Positions 1 to 13,023 of a stretch of 64,000 nt of DNA are shown here, in pieces. The stretch comes from Lateolabrax maculatus (lineage: Eukaryota; Chordata; Actinopteri; Acropomatiformes; Lateolabracidae), in contig CM062202.1 in NCBI GenBank assembly GCA_031216445.1, positions 2,525,001 to 2,589,000 on the forward strand, given 5' to 3'. The notes under the pieces were generated by a model, which ran no database searches, was not told where the DNA came from, and was given only the letters and a program-made list of their open reading frames with translations. Both the position numbers and the translations under genes were made by a program. Within the stretch, counting starts at the first letter, position 1. The number at the start of each line of letters is the position of its first letter.

Positions 1-402
1 AAATGTACAGTTAGAAAATGTTAAAATGTCTTTTATTTAGACAAAGTTGTTGTGGCTGCCTGAGACCTTTTTTGCCTTCTTCTGATAAATGAATAAAAGG
101 TTTTATGGAAAAACATGTTTATATTTCTCAGAGTGATGTATTTAGTTTTGGCCTCCATATGGAAACTCGGGTATCAGCACTAGCAGTAAAATGTTAATCA
201 ACACCGACCAGCCCTATGAGCATAATGTTGATCAACTTATTGTGTCATCTAGAGAATAAAGTGAGAGGGAGAGAGTGAACTCTCATAGTTTTCCAGTGAA
301 AATTTTTTTTTTTTCTAAATTCCAGTGGGCTCGTGTTGCTACTCAGCTTTCTTTTTATTCTTTGATCCCTCGCTCTGTATTCTCCTCTGGCCCTAATATG
401 CC

Positions 403-405
<3 letters not shown>

Positions 406-456
<51 letters not shown>
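406..456. repeat. (CT)25 microsatellite
   Basis: Uninterrupted CT run. Confidence 0.97.
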
Positions 457-461
<5 letters not shown>

Positions 462-1338
462 GTGTTCTTTCAGTATGTCTCTCGCTCCCGCTGTTCCACT
501 TAGTCACTGTTTTACTTTCCCTTTCTGTCCTCTTTTGTCTTGCTCTTCTCTTCGTGCTTGCTCATTGTTGGATCACTCAAACAGGACAGATTCCTCTTTT
601 TATTCCTCTTTTCATTCAGACTTTTTTTAGGATCTTTTTTTCTTTTCTTTATTTCTTTCTTCTTCCATGCACATATTCACATGATAAATAGCTGCAAGCA
701 GAAAACCTTCCAAACAGATTAAACGGAGCGATGGCTGATGTGATGAGGGAAAGACAAAGACTAAAAGCGTGAAAAAAGAGGGACAGAGGGTTTGGCGGCT
801 GTCAGAGTTAAAAGAGTTTAAATGTTTTTTTTTGTTTTTTTTAGGGAAACAGATTCTTTATTGTTTTGTAATTTTTAATTTACAAGAAACGGAGAGGCTG
901 TATTTTAAAGAATCCAGGATTCATGTTATGGCCCACAAGCCTGGAAAGCCTTGTTTAGTTTTTTACATTGATTATGATTAATTATAAGTCTTTGACTTAT
1001 TTGTGGTATTGACCTGTTGAGGCGGGCAGACAAAAGATTTGATCTGCATACCAGCTGAAAGAGAGAGCTGGAAATGAGATGGGAGTTTCTAAGTACGGGA
1101 GCTTGTAAGGGACACAGAGGGAGACAGCTGGCTGTGTGAAAACATTTCTTATGTGAAAAAAGAACATGGAGACATTTGACATCCAGCTGTAAACATGGAT
1201 TCAACCTCCACGTTATATAAAATATATAGGCAACACACACACACACACACACTCCTGCAGCTTTCTATTAAACACACTGTAACAACCTTCTTGTGCTGGG
1301 CTGCAATCTACTGGACGTCACGACTGATTTATCTCCAC

Positions 1339-1342
<4 letters not shown>

Positions 1343-1405
<63 letters not shown>

Positions 1406-1406
1406 C
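1343..1406. repeat. (GT)28(GC)4 compound array
   Basis: Pure GT followed by GC repeats; alternating purine-pyrimidine, Z-DNA prone. Confidence 0.97.
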
Positions 1407-1466
1407 ACCATGTAATGTATAATGCATGTACAATGTTTATGGCTCACATTATGCTTTTCTAACTGC

Positions 1467-1509
1467 TGTGTGTGTGTGTGGGTGTGTGTGTGTGTGTGTG
1501 TGTGTGTGT
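1467..1509. repeat. (TG)n microsatellite, one interruption
   Basis: TG run broken by a GGG at about 1480. Confidence 0.95.
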
Positions 1510-2016
1510 CAGTCATTGTACAGTGTGTACCAGGGTGGAGTGTGTATCCATGTTACTGACTGGATTCCTGATGGCTGTGTGTGTGTGTAACTTTGCATTA
1601 AGCCTATTATCATCATTAGAGGACTTGCCACTTAAGGCTCTGCAGTGCACCCTGGAATTGGATCGAACGCTTCACCCTGGTGTTGGGAGGGCGTCTTCAC
1701 TTTTCTCCCTCAGCTTCTTGTCTTTCATAGCCATCGCCTCTCTTTGTTTTCCTCTTTTTTTTTTTCTTTTTATATGTTGTCCCTCTTGGATTTCGTGTTT
1801 TTCTTACTCCTTTTCTCGATATTTTTCATTCTTCTTCTTCTCTTCATTAGATCTTCCCTTACTTTTCACTAAAATTCCAGAGCTCATCCTAAGGATCGGT
1901 TCCAGGGCCAATCAGGGCACATTTTAATGGATTGTATCAGCTTTCCCTCTGCCGTTGTCTCTAACTTTTTCTTTGTCTCATTTGCGCTGCTTTTATTCTG
2001 CCCATTTACAACTATA

Positions 2017-2053
2017 CTTCCTTCCTTCCTTCCTTCCTTCCTTCCTTCCTTCC
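2017..2053. repeat. (CTTC)9 microsatellite
   Basis: Tetranucleotide pyrimidine run. Confidence 0.95.
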
Positions 2054-2919
2054 CTTTGTCTTGGTATTTTCCAGCTCTTCCAGCTCTTTCAGCTTCCTGT
2101 AAAAACCAATCAGGTCTCAGTCAGACAGCCAATCAATCAATCACAGGGATTCAACACTGACTCACAGGAACAGGGGAACATTTTTTTATGTTCACTTCAT
2201 TATATGTTAGGGTTACATATTAAAGTAGGAACCATCATTCAGGTAGTAGGTGTTTAAATTAAATATATTTGTACAATGGTTTGCCATGCTTTGGCAATGG
2301 TTTCTTAAGTGCATTGCACAGTGGACAAGAAATATGCAAACAAATTGGCTGCATGTATGTCTTACATAATTTAAAATAGAAATGTTATCCTAAATTGCAA
2401 ATTTCGAGTTTCCTAGTAAAAAAAACACAAAGAAGTTGTGGTAGCCAGCAGTGGCAAAAATATGTAAAAGTAAGTTTTGGACGCATTAACAATAAAATCG
2501 TCAGTTAAGTGGTTAAAGAAAATAACACAACACAAAGTTCACGTTTTCCTTTTAATCCTACTTACCTGCCCTTACAGAAGGTTAGCACACACACCTGTAA
2601 CTCCGCCTCAGTAACCAGACAGAGGCACCACCTAGTGACGTAACCCAGTACTGCACCAAAACCACAGTACCTTACACTGCATGTTCCTCGCCTTCTACGA
2701 TGCCGGTTAATGCATTTATAATTGATTATATTAATAATGGAGATTAAACAACAATCCATTAATCGTTGCCTCCCCTTTGTCAGGATTAGATTATAATGTT
2801 TGAACTATAATAAAGGAATCTGAAGGAAAGCATCACATTTTGCAGATGATATTGAGATTGTTTTCATTTTTACTGCAGACAGCAGAAAAGGTAAAGGCGA
2901 CACATGAAGACAAAGTGTG

Positions 2920-2922
<3 letters not shown>

Positions 2923-2968
<46 letters not shown>
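2923..2968. repeat. (GT)23 microsatellite
   Basis: Uninterrupted GT run. Confidence 0.97.
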
Positions 2969-2971
<3 letters not shown>

Positions 2972-4199
2972 GGGCAGTACAGAGCTGGAACATCAGGTCT
3001 CTCAGTTGGGGGTCTTAATGTGACCTTGTAGTTCATGTCGTTATTGATTATGTAGAGCTCTCTTTGTGTGCGTGTGTGTGTGTCTTTATTGGATTTAGTT
3101 GCGTATGTGTTGTGGCTGGTATCACAGGAAGCCTCTACGGAGTCCATGTTGTCGGTTATTATTTTGTAGTTGAATGTACTTGATCTTTAGATAGACACAC
3201 AGACATCACACTCATCACGATCCAACCTTGGTGCTTTAACTCATTTTGCTGGATTCAGACTTCATGACATCAGCCTGATAATATCAGGACCCGTGTAGTG
3301 TATCATGGTGGCCGTCAATCAACGCTATATCCTGCAGAAAGACTAGTGCGTCAACTGTAAACACGGTGAAATGCTTTTATTTGTGGGAGCTGTTTTTTCT
3401 GTATTAAGCATTGGATTAAACAATAGAAATTGTGTCAGATCCTGGATGTTTGGATGTGAGATGAACAAGAGGGCTTTCATTTTGCAGGACTGTCAGTTTA
3501 GATGATTTCTGGTTTAGTAGACAGAGAAGAAGAGGGAGAGGAATTAGAGACAAGCTGGATTTTTCTTGTGAGTTATAATGTATTGAATTACACCAGTTGA
3601 ATGGAGAGGGCAGCATACTATAGGAATTTGCATTTTTTGGCACTTATTTGAATCATAAAATGATTTATGTCATTAACAAATAGATAAGGATGTCGATGTG
3701 GCATGGTTAGCCCAAAGAAGTGGCTCAGGATCTTCCAAATACGTGTCTGTAAAATGCAAGCTAAATGTCGGTCTACCAGAGAATTTGTACAAGTGTGATT
3801 CTCTGTTTTCATGCTCTCATAAATGTCACATCCCAGAGTTACATCACAGTGTTGTCCTAAAATGGACTTAAACTGGGGTAAAATGACTGAGGCAGTGATG
3901 CTGGTTCAGTTTCACAGCAAGTACAATTGGGATCATAATCAGGACCCAGTTTGTCCAGTAGACCAGTGAAGCTTGTGCTTATCTTATCACAGGACATATC
4001 TACATTAAGTTAGCATCCAAAGTTTTGGAAGGACTTGTAGCTACTCATCACTGACACTGACACTCTCTTCCTGGCCTCAGAGTCTGATGTCTTCCTCAGT
4101 TTTAGTCCTGCTTGATAGTCTTGTTACTTTATAGATGCCAAGACAGCTATACTGGCATTTGCTGCCCTGTTCTTGCTTGGTTTAACTCTAGTTTTAAGC

Positions 4200-4380
4200 C
4201 ACACTAGCAGCATGGCTCTAGGAATGGCAATGGTCCACCACTTTGGTCCAGACTGTTTGGTTTAGACATTCATGATCCTCCTACTGACTTTGGTGATCCA
4301 GTGACTCTTCTTTAGCGCCACCAGCAGGTCAAAGTCTTCACTTATCCTGTGATAAAATCCACTAGTTGGATACTTGGTTT
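4200..4380 (+). repeat. dispersed teleost repeat copy
   Basis: Contains 'ccaccactttggtccagact', 'gactttggtgatcc' and 'gcgccaccagcaggtcaaag', phrases I know as a very common percomorph interspersed repeat. Related copies are at 47670-48005 (+) and 45590-45790 (-). The family name was not determined. Confidence 0.7.
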
Positions 4381-4828
4381 AACCCCTCTCAAAGTCGACA
4401 TCAGTTTTTTTTATTTGTTATGTACCTGTGGTTGATATTTTTAGTTTTACTAAATACTTAACTTTTTTTTATAATACACCTTAACTACACATTATTGATT
4501 TCTGCGCCACAAACAGAAACAACTCGCACTGCTCTGTTTTCATCACAATTAGTTTCGTAGTTTGGTGTTTACAGCCTGACATGCTGTATCCTTTGTTACT
4601 CTGTGTACAATGACGGAGCTAAAATAAAGTGCTGTGACTCGACTGATGAGATGAGATTCAGGTTCACTGATTGAAATCATCAACGTTGAAGGGGCAACCC
4701 TAGCTAAGTGAGTGAAATGTAAATGATCTGAGGACTGTGCAGAGCAGGGAGAGATCGCCCAAATGATCTCAGTAGGTAGTTTACCACATTGATTATGTAT
4801 GTTTTTTTAACCAGCACAGATCCCCTGG

Positions 4829-4830
<2 letters not shown>

Positions 4831-4888
<58 letters not shown>
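4831..4888. repeat. (CA)29 microsatellite
   Basis: Uninterrupted CA run. Confidence 0.97.
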
Positions 4889-4889
<1 letters not shown>

Positions 4890-4962
4890 TATGGCCTCAG
4901 TTGGCCCCTAAAGGCAGTATGGTGAGGCGGGGCTGGACAGATGGTTGTATGGAGCAGGTTGT

Positions 4963-4983
4963 CCCCCCCCCCCCCCCCCCCCC
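4963..4983. repeat. C21 homopolymer followed by (GT)8
   Basis: 21 consecutive C, then gtgtgtgtgtgtgtgt. The G strand could form a G-quadruplex, the C strand an i-motif. Confidence 0.9.
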
Positions 4984-6380
4984 GTGTGTGTGTGTGTGTC
5001 TCAGGGGTTCTGGGATGGGATGCCTTGCTTACAATAACCTGCATAATCAATGTGCTGCACACAGACAGACGGACGGCTAGTTAATCACATCCTGTGTGTG
5101 TGTCTGAATGAAGGGGTGGCAATGTGGGCAAAATACGAACTGAGATTAGTACTTATAATAATAAAAATAATAGAATAAGAAAACTTGTTCAGTTTTCATA
5201 TTAATCATTAAAATAAAAATTAAACTCATGCTTGTCTGATTTGGTTTAATTATTTTTAGCCTTTTCTACTACAAAACCTGTGATTTATAATATACATAAA
5301 GAAGTGTTTTAAGATGTCATATTGATGTGAGGTATTGTAGTAACATAAAAACTGAACCCAGCATCTTGTTTTATATGGAGAAACAAAAAAACAGCTATTG
5401 GATCATGGCCCAGCTCTGTTCTTACTGTTATGACTCGAATAATATCAGCTCAAATCTGATTTTTTGTGTATTCAGTTTGGAATGAGGTCACTTGTATCTG
5501 GACGGCTATAAAAACCTCACGGAAACTTGAACCACATCCTGGTGGTTTTTGAAATTCAACTAAAGTGGATTTTTTTTAGAGATGTGGTTCAGTCTGGATG
5601 CTCCAATCAGGCTGTAAACTGAGTGTAATGTCACTTACAAAGCAACACATAAAGACCACAGTCAACCCGATGTGACTGCTGCATGAGACATGGATTTCAC
5701 GTTACGACTACATGCTGCTTTGCGGTGTTTGCTGTTTTAAGATTCTATTTTATTTGTATATGTATATATATTTGTATTCCTGTATTTTAACTGCATTGTT
5801 AATTTATGTATAGATTCTTATTTCTAGTCTTATGTGTGTGTCATGTCTTAGGTTCTATTGTCTTTTTTCCCCATTATTTTAGCTTTTTACTTGGATGTTT
5901 CTCCTTTAGGCCTACTTATTGTTGGAGCATTGTTAGAGGGAGCCTGAGATTCACGATTTTCATTGCCAATGACTTCTTCATTGTAATTATTGTGCACATG
6001 ACAAGAACTTGAATTTGAACATTGGAAAAATGCATCACAGGTTATAATGCAAATCAACACCACTGTCATGACAGCACCCAGATTACACTAACAAACACTT
6101 TGTCTGCTGTGTGAATACAGGAGGCATTTCTGATCTGTTTTGTAGTTTTAGGGTGTGTTTATGGCAAGATCTTGAAATAATTTTAAATTCAAGGCCTTAG
6201 ATATTTGTGAACAGTTAAATATAGTAATTATGTCTGTTTTATAACAACTCTTAGTGCATTTGCTCTTATGGGAAGTAAAGCCAACCATACCTTCTGACTG
6301 GCCAACAGCTGTTGTTCTTATTTTTCTATTCAAAACAACATTAAAAGGTCCTAAATAATCTTAATTCTAAATCAATAGAC

Positions 6381-6631
6381 TACGGCTGCAAGTAACTATT
6401 ATTTTCATTAATCTGCAGGTTATTTTCTTGATTAATCCCCTAATGATTAGGTCTATCTGTTGCATCTAGCTCAGGAACATTTCCTGAGCTAGATGCAACA
6501 ATCTTGCAAAGTTAAAGTTGATGTCATTAAATGTCTTATTATGTCCAACCAACAGTCGAAAGATATTAATTTTACAATAATATTAAACAAAAAAAATTAT
6601 CGATTACCTGACTGATCATTTCAGCTCTAAA
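6381..6631. mobile_element. MITE-like element ('ggctgcaactaacgattatt' family), copy 1
   Basis: Starts 'cggctgcaagtaactattat' and ends 'actgatcatttcagctct', the two complementary ends of a widespread teleost non-autonomous DNA transposon. It contains the perfect hairpin at 6458-6500. No coding capacity. Confidence 0.65.
6458..6500. repeat. perfect 20-bp inverted repeat with 3-nt loop
   Basis: 6458-6477 (tgttgcatctagctcaggaa) is exactly complementary to 6481-6500, with loop 'cat'. Inside MITE copy 1. Confidence 0.95.
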
Positions 6632-6788
6632 ATTGACCCTACAGACTTCTAACAACAGAACTGCTCGTAATCTGAGTCGACTGCAGGGAGCGACCCTGGA
6701 ACATAAAGGATTATGTGTAAAATGAGTGGGATTTTTACATCTGAACAGATTATGCTCTGCAGTTGACATTCCCTCGAGCAAGGCACTG

Positions 6789-6792
<4 letters not shown>

Positions 6793-6856
<64 letters not shown>
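6793..6856. repeat. (GT)32 microsatellite
   Basis: Uninterrupted GT run. Confidence 0.97.
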
Positions 6857-6859
<3 letters not shown>

Positions 6860-6994
6860 TGAGTGCCCCCTACTAAGATATAGTCTGTTATTTGGTCACG
6901 CACTCTCAATATGCTAACTCACCCTCTCTCCCTTTTCTCTCCATCACTCTTTATTTTTTTATTTGTCCTCTTATTCTCAATTTTTTTAATTTTC

Positions 6995-7016
6995 CTTCTT
7001 TCTTTCTTTCTTTCTT

Positions 7017-7058
<42 letters not shown>
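6995..7058. repeat. (TTTC)n(TC)19 compound pyrimidine array
   Basis: TTTC units pass into TC units. Confidence 0.95.
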
Positions 7059-7060
<2 letters not shown>

Positions 7061-7802
7061 CATCCCAACCAGGCTCGTCATGTCCTTCGTTCATGCAGAA
7101 GAAAACCACCATCCCCCTCTCCTCCTCACTTGCTTTCCCCTCTTTCTCCGTATCTATCCTTTATTGGCCACGTTCACCTTTTCAGAATTACCATCTGTAT
7201 CTCTACCACACACGTGTGTGTGTGTTTGGCGTGTTTGTTTTGCGTGAAACTTCCAGCATTTTAAAATATGTAACTATAAGTTTTTAGTAGCATTAGTCAA
7301 ACAGGAGATAAAAGTGTATTTGCTGGGGACTACTTCCAGCAGCGGATTATTCCACGTCTGGTGCTCTAGTGAGTATTTGGAGCAGCGGGATGGTGTGTGT
7401 GGCACTGAGTCGAAATAAACTACAGTGAGTGTATTCATGGTGATGCAGGAACCAGAGCACCCAGAGCAACAGTGAGGCTCATGTATGTGTTTTAATAGTT
7501 TTTGGACAACAATGGAGCTCAATGGCTCAGAGGAAGAAAGCATATCAGGCTTTGATACACACACAAAAATTGTTATAAAAATGTGTTGACCAAAAGAAAT
7601 CTAGTAAAAAACCTGTTCTTAACTAAAAGCAAAGCAGCATCAAGATAAAGTAAATAAACTGAGTAAAGAAAAAAAATGCTGTTTTATAGCAATCAGGCTG
7701 AATGTCTTAAATACAGAAGAACAGTCAGGATGAACAGTGTAAACCAGGGACTCTCCCGAGGTTGGAAACTTCAAAGACCCAAATTATAATGGGTGTGGTT
7801 GG

Positions 7803-7805
<3 letters not shown>

Positions 7806-7883
<78 letters not shown>
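7806..7883. repeat. (GT)39 microsatellite, longest in window
   Basis: Uninterrupted 78-bp GT run. Confidence 0.97.
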
Positions 7884-7884
<1 letters not shown>

Positions 7885-8665
7885 GAACTTGAAAATAGAT
7901 TCTGTGTGAAGTTGTGTGCCTACATTGGGATTTGCACATGTATCCATGTATATATTTATATATGTGTGTATGTGTGCTGTCAAGTCTGGTCCGTAAAATA
8001 TGTTAAAATATACATTTGAAGTCAGGGCCATGGGGTTTGTCTCATCACCGTTACGACGACATGATGCTGCAGTCGACTGCTGACAATTTGATATCCCCTC
8101 ATTTCTTAAACCCCTCTTTCTCTCTCTCTGGTCTTTCCTTGTCTTGATCAGTTAAGCCTGTTCAGTCTCTCTGCAGTTTATTTCTTTACTTCACACTGCT
8201 GTTACGAGGGTTTCAGTGTTCAGAAGAAAGTGTGTGTGTGTGTGTGTTGCAGCAAAAAACAGCAATAGCAGCAAACAATACAGTAGAATAAAATCAAACA
8301 TTTGCGGAATTGAAATGCTGTCAGATCAAACTTGTAGGTTTTATGCTGTATATAAAAAGAAAATGGGGTGACTGCATTAGTTTTGGCTCATTAATTTGAA
8401 TAGTCTCTTTACTGGGATCGCTGGGAGGTTGGGATGGGCTGGCAGGCCGACAGCCGCCCTGTAGATTGAGAATGTTGTTTATAAAGGAGTTAATTTCCTG
8501 TGTAGAGAATGTGTGTGTACCTGCAGATTTGAACAATCATACCATAAATATCACACAAACTGGGTTCCTATGAGACACAATTGAGACAGTGTGGCCCATT
8601 TTCATTTGTCATTTCATGTGTCTCATGTGTCTCCCTAGAGATAAAATCCAGTTACAACACTCAAT

Positions 8666-8790
8666 TCTATGGCTTCAACTAATGAATATTTTCATTACCA
8701 ATTATCTGCTAATTATTCTCTTGTGAAAAATATCCATTACAAAGTGATCTCATCAACAGTCCAAAACCCTCACATTTGAGAGGCTAAAGG
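8666..8790. mobile_element. MITE-like element, partial copy 2
   Basis: 'ggcttcaactaatgaatatt' then 'caattatctgctaattattc' resembles the left end of the same family. 'ccaaaaccctcacatttgag' resembles its interior. The right end is not clear. Confidence 0.45.
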
Positions 8791-9470
8791 AGGACCAGTT
8801 TCTGTGTAACTTCTGCTTAAAACAGTGCATTTCGGATTTGGCAGGGGTGTTCCCCCTTACATCGGGCGAAAAACAAAAGCCTGGGGCATGAGCAAACGCC
8901 AGAATAACGACAGTTTGATCATATCATTATGTCAGTTGTTATCCAGCGACATACACCAGTGCTCTGGCCCCAAAATCCAGTCTAGGAGAATCGCGGCCCA
9001 GAATGGCATCTACAATCAGCAGACGGTAGGAAGGTCGAACTCAGCAGTTAGCAGTAACTTATACACGTTATTCCCTTTTCCTGCCTGCCCTTTAGATTAA
9101 AATTTCAGGACCTCAATGGAAATAAGTCATGTGATGTTACTGCAATATCCTGATGAATTTTAGAACTGTATGCACATTTGTGTTTTGTGTATTTTAATTT
9201 ATGGAATTAAACAAAAACCAGGACAAATACCATGAAAAAAAAGAGAAACCACTGTCCTGAACTAATCGGACTGTTGGCCAATTGAAGGTTATGGTGTATT
9301 GTTTAAAACTACATAGTACAATGATCCACACAATAAACATTTCAGATTATCTTTCTTGTAAATGTGTGCCTTAACAGCAGGAATAAAGAGATACGGAGCA
9401 GGGGGAGATAGTGAAGTGTTTAAGATGCAATGACATGCACTAATGTGTGTGTTTGTGTGTCAGAGAGGGC

Positions 9471-9502
<32 letters not shown>
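9471..9502. repeat. (GT)n microsatellite
   Basis: GT run with one GC. Confidence 0.95.
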
Positions 9503-9599
9503 GCAAAGTCTTCTTCCAGTAAATGTGGCTGCAGGGGCTGATATGGCGTTTTCAGGAAGTGCTGACATTTAATGGCAACTGCCTCTTGAGCTGTGTGTT

Positions 9600-9602
<3 letters not shown>

Positions 9603-9660
<58 letters not shown>
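9603..9660. repeat. (GT)29 microsatellite
   Basis: Uninterrupted GT run. Confidence 0.97.
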
Positions 9661-9662
<2 letters not shown>

Positions 9663-9914
9663 GCATCTGTACATGGACATAAACATTTACTGTATCTGTC
9701 TGTGTGTGTGTTTGTTAGATGTATATTTTGAAAGTATTATCTCTGTCTGAAGTGAAATAGAAAGCAATGGAGATAACGAGTGAATGAGGTAGATGGATAA
9801 GAGAGTGAGAGAGGGGGACCGAGGTGGGAGCAGGTAAATGAGTTTTATTTAATCTGCATATTGATATGAATTGTGACGGAGGGTCAATTTCCTCGGATCA
9901 GTAATCAGATGAAG

Positions 9915-9942
9915 GTGTGTGTGTGTGTGTGTGTGTGTGTGT
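9915..9942. repeat. (GT)14 microsatellite
   Basis: Uninterrupted GT run. Confidence 0.95.
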
Positions 9943-11269
9943 TTACGTACGTATGCTGCTTTGTAGTGACTATTGATTGACTGACGGCTTCTTGTGCCTT
10001 TTTAAATGATCATGTGACTAATGGGCACATTAGAGGAGCAAACATTCATGAATTGGTACCAGGCTGGCCTAACATTTTTGTCTCTACTGTTATCCCAGCA
10101 GCAGTAATGTATTTTTCCATACTTGATATCAGGTTTTGAAGGCTGCTACTTAGCTGTTGTGACGAAGACATGAAAGAATAAAATATGAACTGAGCAATTC
10201 TCCATTTTAAAGCTGCACTAATAAATATTTTTATATTAAGTATGGATAAAATGACTGTGTGATGGGCTGCTCAAAGTAAAAAACACACAGAGAATTATCA
10301 CCTGACTCCTCAGCTATATGGATGGTTTTATCATCTCTCTTTTCTTGTGTTTTTGGACCTTACCTCCACTTTCATCAACAACGTTTCCAGCCACAGATGT
10401 TTTCAGTAGTCTCGAGCCGGCTAAAACAAACCTGTTCAAATATTGATCTTTCTACCGTGTTTTTTCCATCTCAACCTGCTGGTCTCCTGAACCACAGCCT
10501 GCAGTGGGGGCATTTCACTTGGTTTTGAGAGTGAAAGTAAAGGTGTGTGAATGTTAAAAAAATATTTGGCCGCACTTCAAGTAACTCTTGAAGTTCTGAC
10601 AGGTTGGCAAAAAACATAGAGTTGCTTAACTCCTACAATAACAATTCTTTTACTTCTCTCCTGTATCTCTCTCGTTAGCAGAGAGTTTACAAAACATTCA
10701 TGCAGCAACTTCTCATTTTTAGCAGGCGCAGACTTCTGCTGTTTAAAATGACAAACAACAAGTTAAACTTTCATTTGTATTATATCAATAAAATTTAAGT
10801 TGATAAAGTTGATAGTTTTGAATAAGGATCTTGAATATTTGGATCGAGTGGCTTGTGAGAAATGTGTCAGATTAAGTAGGCTACACCTGTTGTTTCAATG
10901 TTGATATTTAATTTAACATTTGGTCAATACAAGTAATCGGATCGGACTCCGTATCCGAAGATATCCGATATTAAGGGACTCGGATCAGGTCATCCCTAGT
11001 ATTCAATGAAAAAAGTCTGATAAACACAGATACAATGGTGAAGTTGATCTGTGTCTGCTGGATATGAAAAAGGCAACTGTTGGCTAAGGTTTTTAAGAAT
11101 AAGAATTTCCTACTGTAATATATCAGATTTTCTAGGTTTTCCATTTGTTCTGCTGTGTTGTTGGATTTAAATAACAAATAGATCCAGAGATGCTGAGAGT
11201 CTCAGTGTCTGCGGCTGAGCCTCCAGAGTAATGTGGGTCAGAGAAACTGATCAGACGTGATTCACTACA

Positions 11270-11590
11270 GCCATGTTTCCACCGCAGAGACTTTCTCCAG
11301 GAACTAAGAACCTTTGGAGGAACTCTGTGTATTTCCACCGCAGGGACCACCGTCTAAATTGACTTCCAGGGACATTGGCTGTGTTCCAAATCACATACTA
11401 TACGTACTATTCATACTAAGTATGATGTCACATTGCGGATGTATTGCATTCCAACTGCATACTATGTGGATTTTGTGTGCACAAGAAATGCCCCGATGTG
11501 TATTTAACTATGAGTATATGAGGATATCATGAGAGTATCTTGCTGGAAGTGCTCTACCGGCCAGAATGCATTGTGACTCTAAATAAATAA
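11270..11590. mobile_element. two adjacent degenerate non-autonomous DNA elements
   Basis: 11270-11379 carries a repeated 'tttccaccgcag' at 11277 and 11332, a hallmark of a common teleost repeat. 11380-11590 starts 'ctgtgttccaaatcacatac' and runs through 'tacgtactattcatacta', another familiar teleost repeat. Families not named. Confidence 0.5.
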
Positions 11591-12463
11591 TTATATGATA
11601 TGACCTACTCAGGACCCAGGACATTAAGGTACAGTTAGAGGAAAAACTCACATATATGTAGAAATATACTGTAGAAAAAAATTGAACACTAAAATATTTC
11701 ATAATTTTAATTTACCATAAATTATTACAATGAGCAGAAGGGGTAGTGTTGATTTATTTATAGAAAAGTTAGTCTGGAGCCCTGATAGGTGATCTCCAAA
11801 CTGGTCATATTATCATTATCATTGTAGCCCAACTAATACTGATGCTGAATCTGATACTGATATACTGGCCGATAACGAGCAAACAACTTAAACACATATA
11901 GAGACAAGGATCTACAAATATATGTACACTGACATTTCTTGATATATCTGCAAAAAGCTAGTATTGAAAGATTGAGTGGTGTAGCTCTAATCCTCACAGC
12001 ATGAACACTTCTTTTTACTAAAAATCACGCTATAGTGCTTCACCCTTGTGTAAATCACTGTTATGTGACCACATATGCAAAACCTGTTAGTGATCAAACT
12101 AAATTACAATGAGGGGTCAAAGGTCAATGGTAAACTGGGAGGGTTTAGGGACTTTCTAAATAGTTCCTTTTACACAGAGATCGAGCAATAACACTGTAAG
12201 GAAGGCCCGTCATACCCAGGCCCAGTTGTAATGTTAGACAGCATTCTGGCATTCTGGAAGCAAAAGAGGCGTGACGTGTAACACAACAACATTGGCGTCC
12301 CGTCCTGACGATTCCCCCGTTTTTTACACACACATTGATTCGGCTTTGTACATTTGATATGGACGGTGAGGTGGAATAACAGCGCAACATTCCCGTCTTG
12401 TTTTAGTGTCTGCGTTTTACTCTGGTGATTATTTTTAGAAGGTCACTTTGTGTCTATTTGTGT

Positions 12464-12466
<3 letters not shown>

Positions 12467-12506
<40 letters not shown>
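12467..12506. repeat. (TG)20 microsatellite
   Basis: Left border of a GT-linked dispersed repeat. Confidence 0.97.
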
Positions 12507-12508
<2 letters not shown>

Positions 12509-12750
12509 CTTGTACAACTATCTTTGTGAGAACCAGTCTTAGCTTTAGACCATGGGAGTGAGGACATTTTTGGAAAGTGAGGACATTTTGGCTGGTCCTC
12601 ACTTTCTGAGATACCTTCACAGGGTGTTTTAGGGTTAAGACTTGGTTTTAGGTTCAGGTTAGAATTAAGTTTAGTTTTTATGGTTAGGGTAACAGGCTAG
12701 GGAATGCATTATGTCAATGAATGTCTTAACAAGTATAGCTGTACAAACGT
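12505..12750. repeat. GT-linked dispersed repeat copy 1
   Basis: Unit with 'gtgaggacattttt', 'gtgaggacattttggctggt', 'cacagggtgttttagggtta' and 'gttagggtaacaggctagg', bounded by (TG)n on both sides (12467-12506 and 12749-12772). I know this arrangement from other teleosts. Confidence 0.6.
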
Positions 12751-12772
12751 GTGTGTGTGTGTGTGTGTGTGT
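12749..12772. repeat. (GT)12 microsatellite
   Basis: Right border of the same dispersed repeat. Confidence 0.95.
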
Positions 12773-12847
12773 CATGTAGGAGACCGTGTGTGGGTTTGTT
12801 TAATAACAGGGCTCTGATGAAACTGACAGCAGTGTCTGAAATATGAG

Positions 12848-12874
12848 GTGTGTGTGTGTGTGTGTGTGTGTGTG
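12848..12874. repeat. (GT)13 microsatellite
   Basis: About 200 bp upstream of the putative pak1 first exon. Confidence 0.95.
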
Positions 12875-13023
12875 AGATTTAGATCAACAGACAACAAAGG
12901 GGCCATCACTTCCCTCTAAACAGTGCTTGTTTGTGTGTGTTGCTGTGAGCACACGCCACCTGTACGTTTTGTGAGGCTGTGTGTGTTTGCCGTATTTCCC
13001 ACTTCCTCATGTGACTCACCGTG

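Larger units (their letters stand above)
1..13020. other. non-coding DNA upstream of pak1
   Basis: No convincing coding exon on either strand: the open frames here are made by GT/CA/CT repeats or pyrimidine-rich DNA. It holds many microsatellites, a 21-C run, copies of dispersed teleost repeats (4200-4380, 6381-6631, 8666-8790, 11270-11590) and a perfect hairpin at 6458-6500. Distal regulatory elements may be present but cannot be identified by eye. Confidence 0.7.

Noticed and set aside
1268..1516. Open frames of CVCVCV or THTHTH residues here and at all other GT/CA arrays
   Set aside because: They are translations of dinucleotide repeats, with no independent coding signal.
8825..9100. 91-residue open frame with mixed composition
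   Set aside because: No splice sites in suitable places and no recognised family; probably chance, though the stretch is less repetitive than its surroundings.
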